DNA from: Rubrobacter sp.
GTDB lineage: Bacteria; Actinomycetota; Rubrobacteria; Rubrobacterales; Rubrobacteraceae
Assembly: GCA_013815485.1 (NCBI GenBank)
Contig: JACDGB010000084.1
Location: forward strand, 1 to 7,169
DNA: 7,169 nucleotides
Direction of reading: 5' to 3'
Shown: positions 5,267 through 7,169 of the stretch, piece after piece
Position numbering within the stretch: the first letter of the stretch is position 1
Layout: each line of letters begins with the position of its first letter
Notes under the pieces: generated by a model
The model's input: only the letters and a program-made list of their open reading frames with translations
Told to the model about the DNA's origin: nothing
Database searches by the model: none
Translations under genes and position numbers: made by a program

Positions 5267-6133
5267 CTATTCTCCGTTCTCATCGCCGCCGTTGTTGCCG
5301 GGCAGGAGGTTTTGGGCTTGCTGTGAGAGGCGGGTACGCAGTTCTTCGAAGGGGATGCCGCTCAGGGAGGGAAGTTCGAAGTCTCTGAGCATCCGGGTAA
5401 GGACGCTGCCACCACCGAGTTCGATCCACTCTTCCACCCGCATCCGCGCTAGCGTCTCCACGACCTTGACCCAGCGGACGGGGGCTTCCATCTGCTGCTT
5501 GAGCGCCTCCCTGACGGCTTCGGCGCTCGTGTGTACTGCCCCGTCTACCGCGCTCACGATGGGGACCTCAGGCACATGGAACTCCACGCTGTCGAGCACC
5601 TCGCGCATCTTCTCGCCGGCCGCCGCCACGTAGGGAGAGTGGGCCGCGAACGGCACCTTCAAGGGTATCTTGCGTCCCCTGACCCTGGAGACCGCATCAC
5701 CCAGAACGTCCCGCAGCCCGGAGACGACCGTCTGGCGCGGCGAGTTGTAGTTGGCGATCACCGACCCCTCGGACTCCCCGAGCGCCTCTTCCACCTCTTC
5801 GGGGCGGGCGCGCAGGATGGCGATCATGCCGCCCGGGATCCTCTCCGCCGCCTCGGCCAAAAATCGGTCCCTTTGCGCCACAAGCCACAGGCCGGTCTCA
5901 AAGTCGAAGCAACCGGCTGCGTAGGCCGCTCCGTACTCGCCTAAAGAGTGTCCGGCCACGACGTCTGGCCTCACCTCCAACTCCCGGCTCTCGTCCGCAT
6001 CCCTGGCCGCGTTGGCGAAGAACTTCACCTGGTCCGGTATCCTCTCGCCGACGATGCGCCGTATCCCCGGCAGCATCTCCGCCGCCGGCTCCGCCACGCC
6101 GCCACCCTGTCCCGGAAACACAAATGCTCTCAT
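5267..6133 (-). CDS. fabD: Malonyl-CoA:ACP transacylase, short form
   Basis: This 288-residue cytoplasmic acyltransferase moves malonyl from CoA to acyl carrier protein to feed fatty acid (or polyketide) chain elongation. FVFPGQG (4-10) opens the fold. GHSLGE (61-66) holds the nucleophile Ser63. AQRD gives Arg88, 25 residues later as in E. coli FabD. FAAHSP (162-167) gives the catalytic His165, and Gln214 in KQQM matches the conserved Gln before PVRW. GGGSVLTRML (240-249) is the usual C-terminal G.G.VL segment. The nucleophile sits about 29 residues earlier than in E. coli FabD (Ser92), because the helical stretch between PGQG and the Gln of the NTQPA-like motif (here PDQ, 33-35) is shortened. 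All catalytic residues remain, so activity is likely. No other fab genes are adjacent; its neighbours are a lipid kinase gene and the HAD-like gene on the same strand. ATG 6133 has only a weak AAGG upstream. Confidence 0.88.
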   Translation of the reverse strand: MRAFVFPGQGGGVAEPAAEMLPGIRRIVGERIPDQVKFFANAARDADESRELEVRPDVVAGHSLGEYGAAYAAGCFDFETGLWLVAQRDRFLAEAAERIPGGMIAILRARPEEVEEALGESEGSVIANYNSPRQTVVSGLRDVLGDAVSRVRGRKIPLKVPFAAHSPYVAAAGEKMREVLDSVEFHVPEVPIVSAVDGAVHTSAEAVREALKQQMEAPVRWVKVVETLARMRVEEWIELGGGSVLTRMLRDFELPSLSGIPFEELRTRLSQQAQNLLPGNNGGDENGE

Positions 6134-6289
6134 ACGCTCGCCAACCTTATGCTCACAATACTTCTTCGACCCTGCTCATGCCTGACCGTTTTTAACATAT
6201 GACGCAGCCTCCGACGGTATTCTCTGCCGGAACCATCTCCGCCCCAAAATGGAGCTTTCTCGTATTGGACACTTCCCATCCCACGCAGG
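6134..6289. other. Intergenic region between the lipid kinase gene and fabD
   Basis: This 156-base gap is AT-richer than the genes around it. On the minus strand a TTGGGG, 17 bases, GAGAAT arrangement could be a poor promoter for fabD, but I see no convincing hexamer pair. The short hairpin CGGTA/TGCCG (about 6213-6227) has no T-run. Whether fabD has its own promoter or is read through from the kinase gene cannot be told. Confidence 0.3.
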
Positions 6290-7169
6290 TTACGGTGCCA
6301 CGACGCGCAATGCGCCGGGCAGCACCCGTGCATGAAAAGCGCGAGTGGGAGCGAGCATCTCCCCGTCTACGTGGGCCGAGGCCTCCTCGGCCAACTGCAC
6401 CTCGACCTCCCGAGCCCGCGCCAGATGGACCTTCGGGCGCTGGAGCAGCGTTCCATTCAGCGCCGCCGGTATCAGCCGCAAAACCTCGGCCCGGTTGACT
6501 TCGTCGGACCAGATCACATCGAACAGCCCATCGTCTAACCGCGCCTCGGGCGCGAGCCTGAACCTCGCCCCATAAGTCGTCCCAAGCGCCGCCGCGACCA
6601 GGATAGTCTTCGTATTCACGACCTTCCGTCCATCCAGCTTCAAAGCGGCCTCGTGACACTCGAAGCCACGGAGCAAACGCCACACAGACCACATGTATCC
6701 CCCGAACCCCCCGAGATACTTCGGTGCTTCAGCCACTCCCGCCGCGACTTCGGCGTCGAAGCCAATGCCAAGCCCGTTGTTGAACCGGATCCCGTTGACC
6801 TCTCCCACGTCCACGACGCGCACCCTGCCGGCGCCGAGCACCTCCAGCGCGCGCTGCAGACGGATCCCTATTCCCAGAGCCTTGACGTAATCGTTGCCGC
6901 TGCCCACCGGCAGAACGCCCATAGTTCGCCCGGTCCCGGCGCAGGCCGCCGCGATCTCGTGTACCGTGCCGTCACCCCCCACAGCAACCACCAGCGCGTC
7001 CTCGGGAACACCGGAGGCTATCCGTCCAGCATGCCCCGTACCCTCCGTGACGTGCCACGCGGTCTCACCGCCACGTCCCGCCAGGGAACGTGAGATCTCC
7101 ACGCGACGCGCAGCCGCCCGGCCCTTGTTGGCCGCAGGGTTGATCACCACATGTATCTCTCTCCACCGC
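6290..7169 (-). CDS. Diacylglycerol kinase family lipid kinase (YegS/DgkB-like), 5' end at or beyond the window edge
   Basis: Residue numbers are from GTG 7150. The protein is a DAGK catalytic-domain lipid kinase that phosphorylates diacylglycerol or a related lipid with ATP at the membrane surface. Motifs are INPAANKGRA (3-12), VVAVGGDGTVHEIA (54-67) with the GGDGT nucleotide loop, LPVGSGNDY (80-88), NGLGIGFDA (125-133), a GTTYGARFRLAPEARLDDG run (190-208) that forms the family's Y.GG...P.A..DDG.LD block, and VDGE (261-264). The domain set is complete to the C-terminus, so the enzyme is probably active. GTG 7150 has a GGAGAG about 8 bases upstream and could be the start. However, the frame stays open to the edge and reads RWREIHVVINP, a more complete first beta-strand, so the true start may be just outside. 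Family members include soluble DgkB and sphingosine-kinase-like proteins; the substrate is not settled. Confidence 0.9.
   Translation of the reverse strand, partial: RWREIHVVINPAANKGRAAARRVEISRSLAGRGGETAWHVTEGTGHAGRIASGVPEDALVVAVGGDGTVHEIAAACAGTGRTMGVLPVGSGNDYVKALGIGIRLQRALEVLGAGRVRVVDVGEVNGIRFNNGLGIGFDAEVAAGVAEAPKYLGGFGGYMWSVWRLLRGFECHEAALKLDGRKVVNTKTILVAAALGTTYGARFRLAPEARLDDGLFDVIWSDEVNRAEVLRLIPAALNGTLLQRPKVHLARAREVEVQLAEEASAHVDGEMLAPTRAFHARVLPGALRVVAP

Noticed and set aside
6192..6692. A 166-codon minus-strand ORF overlapping the lipid kinase gene
   Set aside because: Gly/Arg-rich shadow frame; the overlapping frame encodes the complete kinase motifs.

Overview
The window is high-GC, gene-dense bacterial chromosome. 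Gene order, GTG/ATG starts and protein style suggest a high-GC actinobacterium, perhaps of the Rubrobacter lineage; this is inferred from the look of the proteins, not from a database match. I see no rRNA, tRNA, CRISPR array, insertion sequence or phage gene, and no gene-free stretch over 300 bases.

Layout. Left edge (1-171, +): the 3' end of a membrane protein that looks like the C-terminus of a WecA/MraY-type undecaprenyl-phosphate sugar-1-phosphate transferase. It converges on cysH (325-1122, -), an iron-sulfur APS/PAPS reductase of assimilatory sulfate reduction. cysH is divergent from a long membrane-anchored FlaA1/CapD-type nucleotide-sugar dehydratase (1310-3253, +). The 187-base region between them holds a good promoter candidate on each strand and a large imperfect dyad. 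The dehydratase converges on a small two-helix membrane protein (3307-3546, -). That gene is divergent from an RnfC/PduS/NuoF-like flavoprotein-fold gene (3663-4781, +), which has a near-consensus promoter, a strong Shine-Dalgarno and a strong terminator. The right part is all on the minus strand: a diacylglycerol/lipid kinase entering from the right edge, a short FabD malonyltransferase, and a very small HAD-fold protein.

How the genes work together. The left part is envelope polysaccharide chemistry (lipid-linked sugar start plus UDP-sugar 4,6-dehydration) interrupted by sulfur assimilation. The right part is lipid chemistry (lipid kinase, malonyl-ACP supply). The RnfC-like gene stands alone, with none of its usual electron-transfer partners and none of the Fe-S cluster motifs of its relatives.

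Points of most interest: a shared CTGAY(N)GCTGA element at all three convergent gene junctions; the 52-bp dyad between cysH and the dehydratase gene; the orphan RnfC-like protein without cluster cysteines; a HAD protein whose second motif-I aspartate is glutamine; and a FabD lacking about 29 residues before its nucleophile. I found no clearly new multi-gene system.
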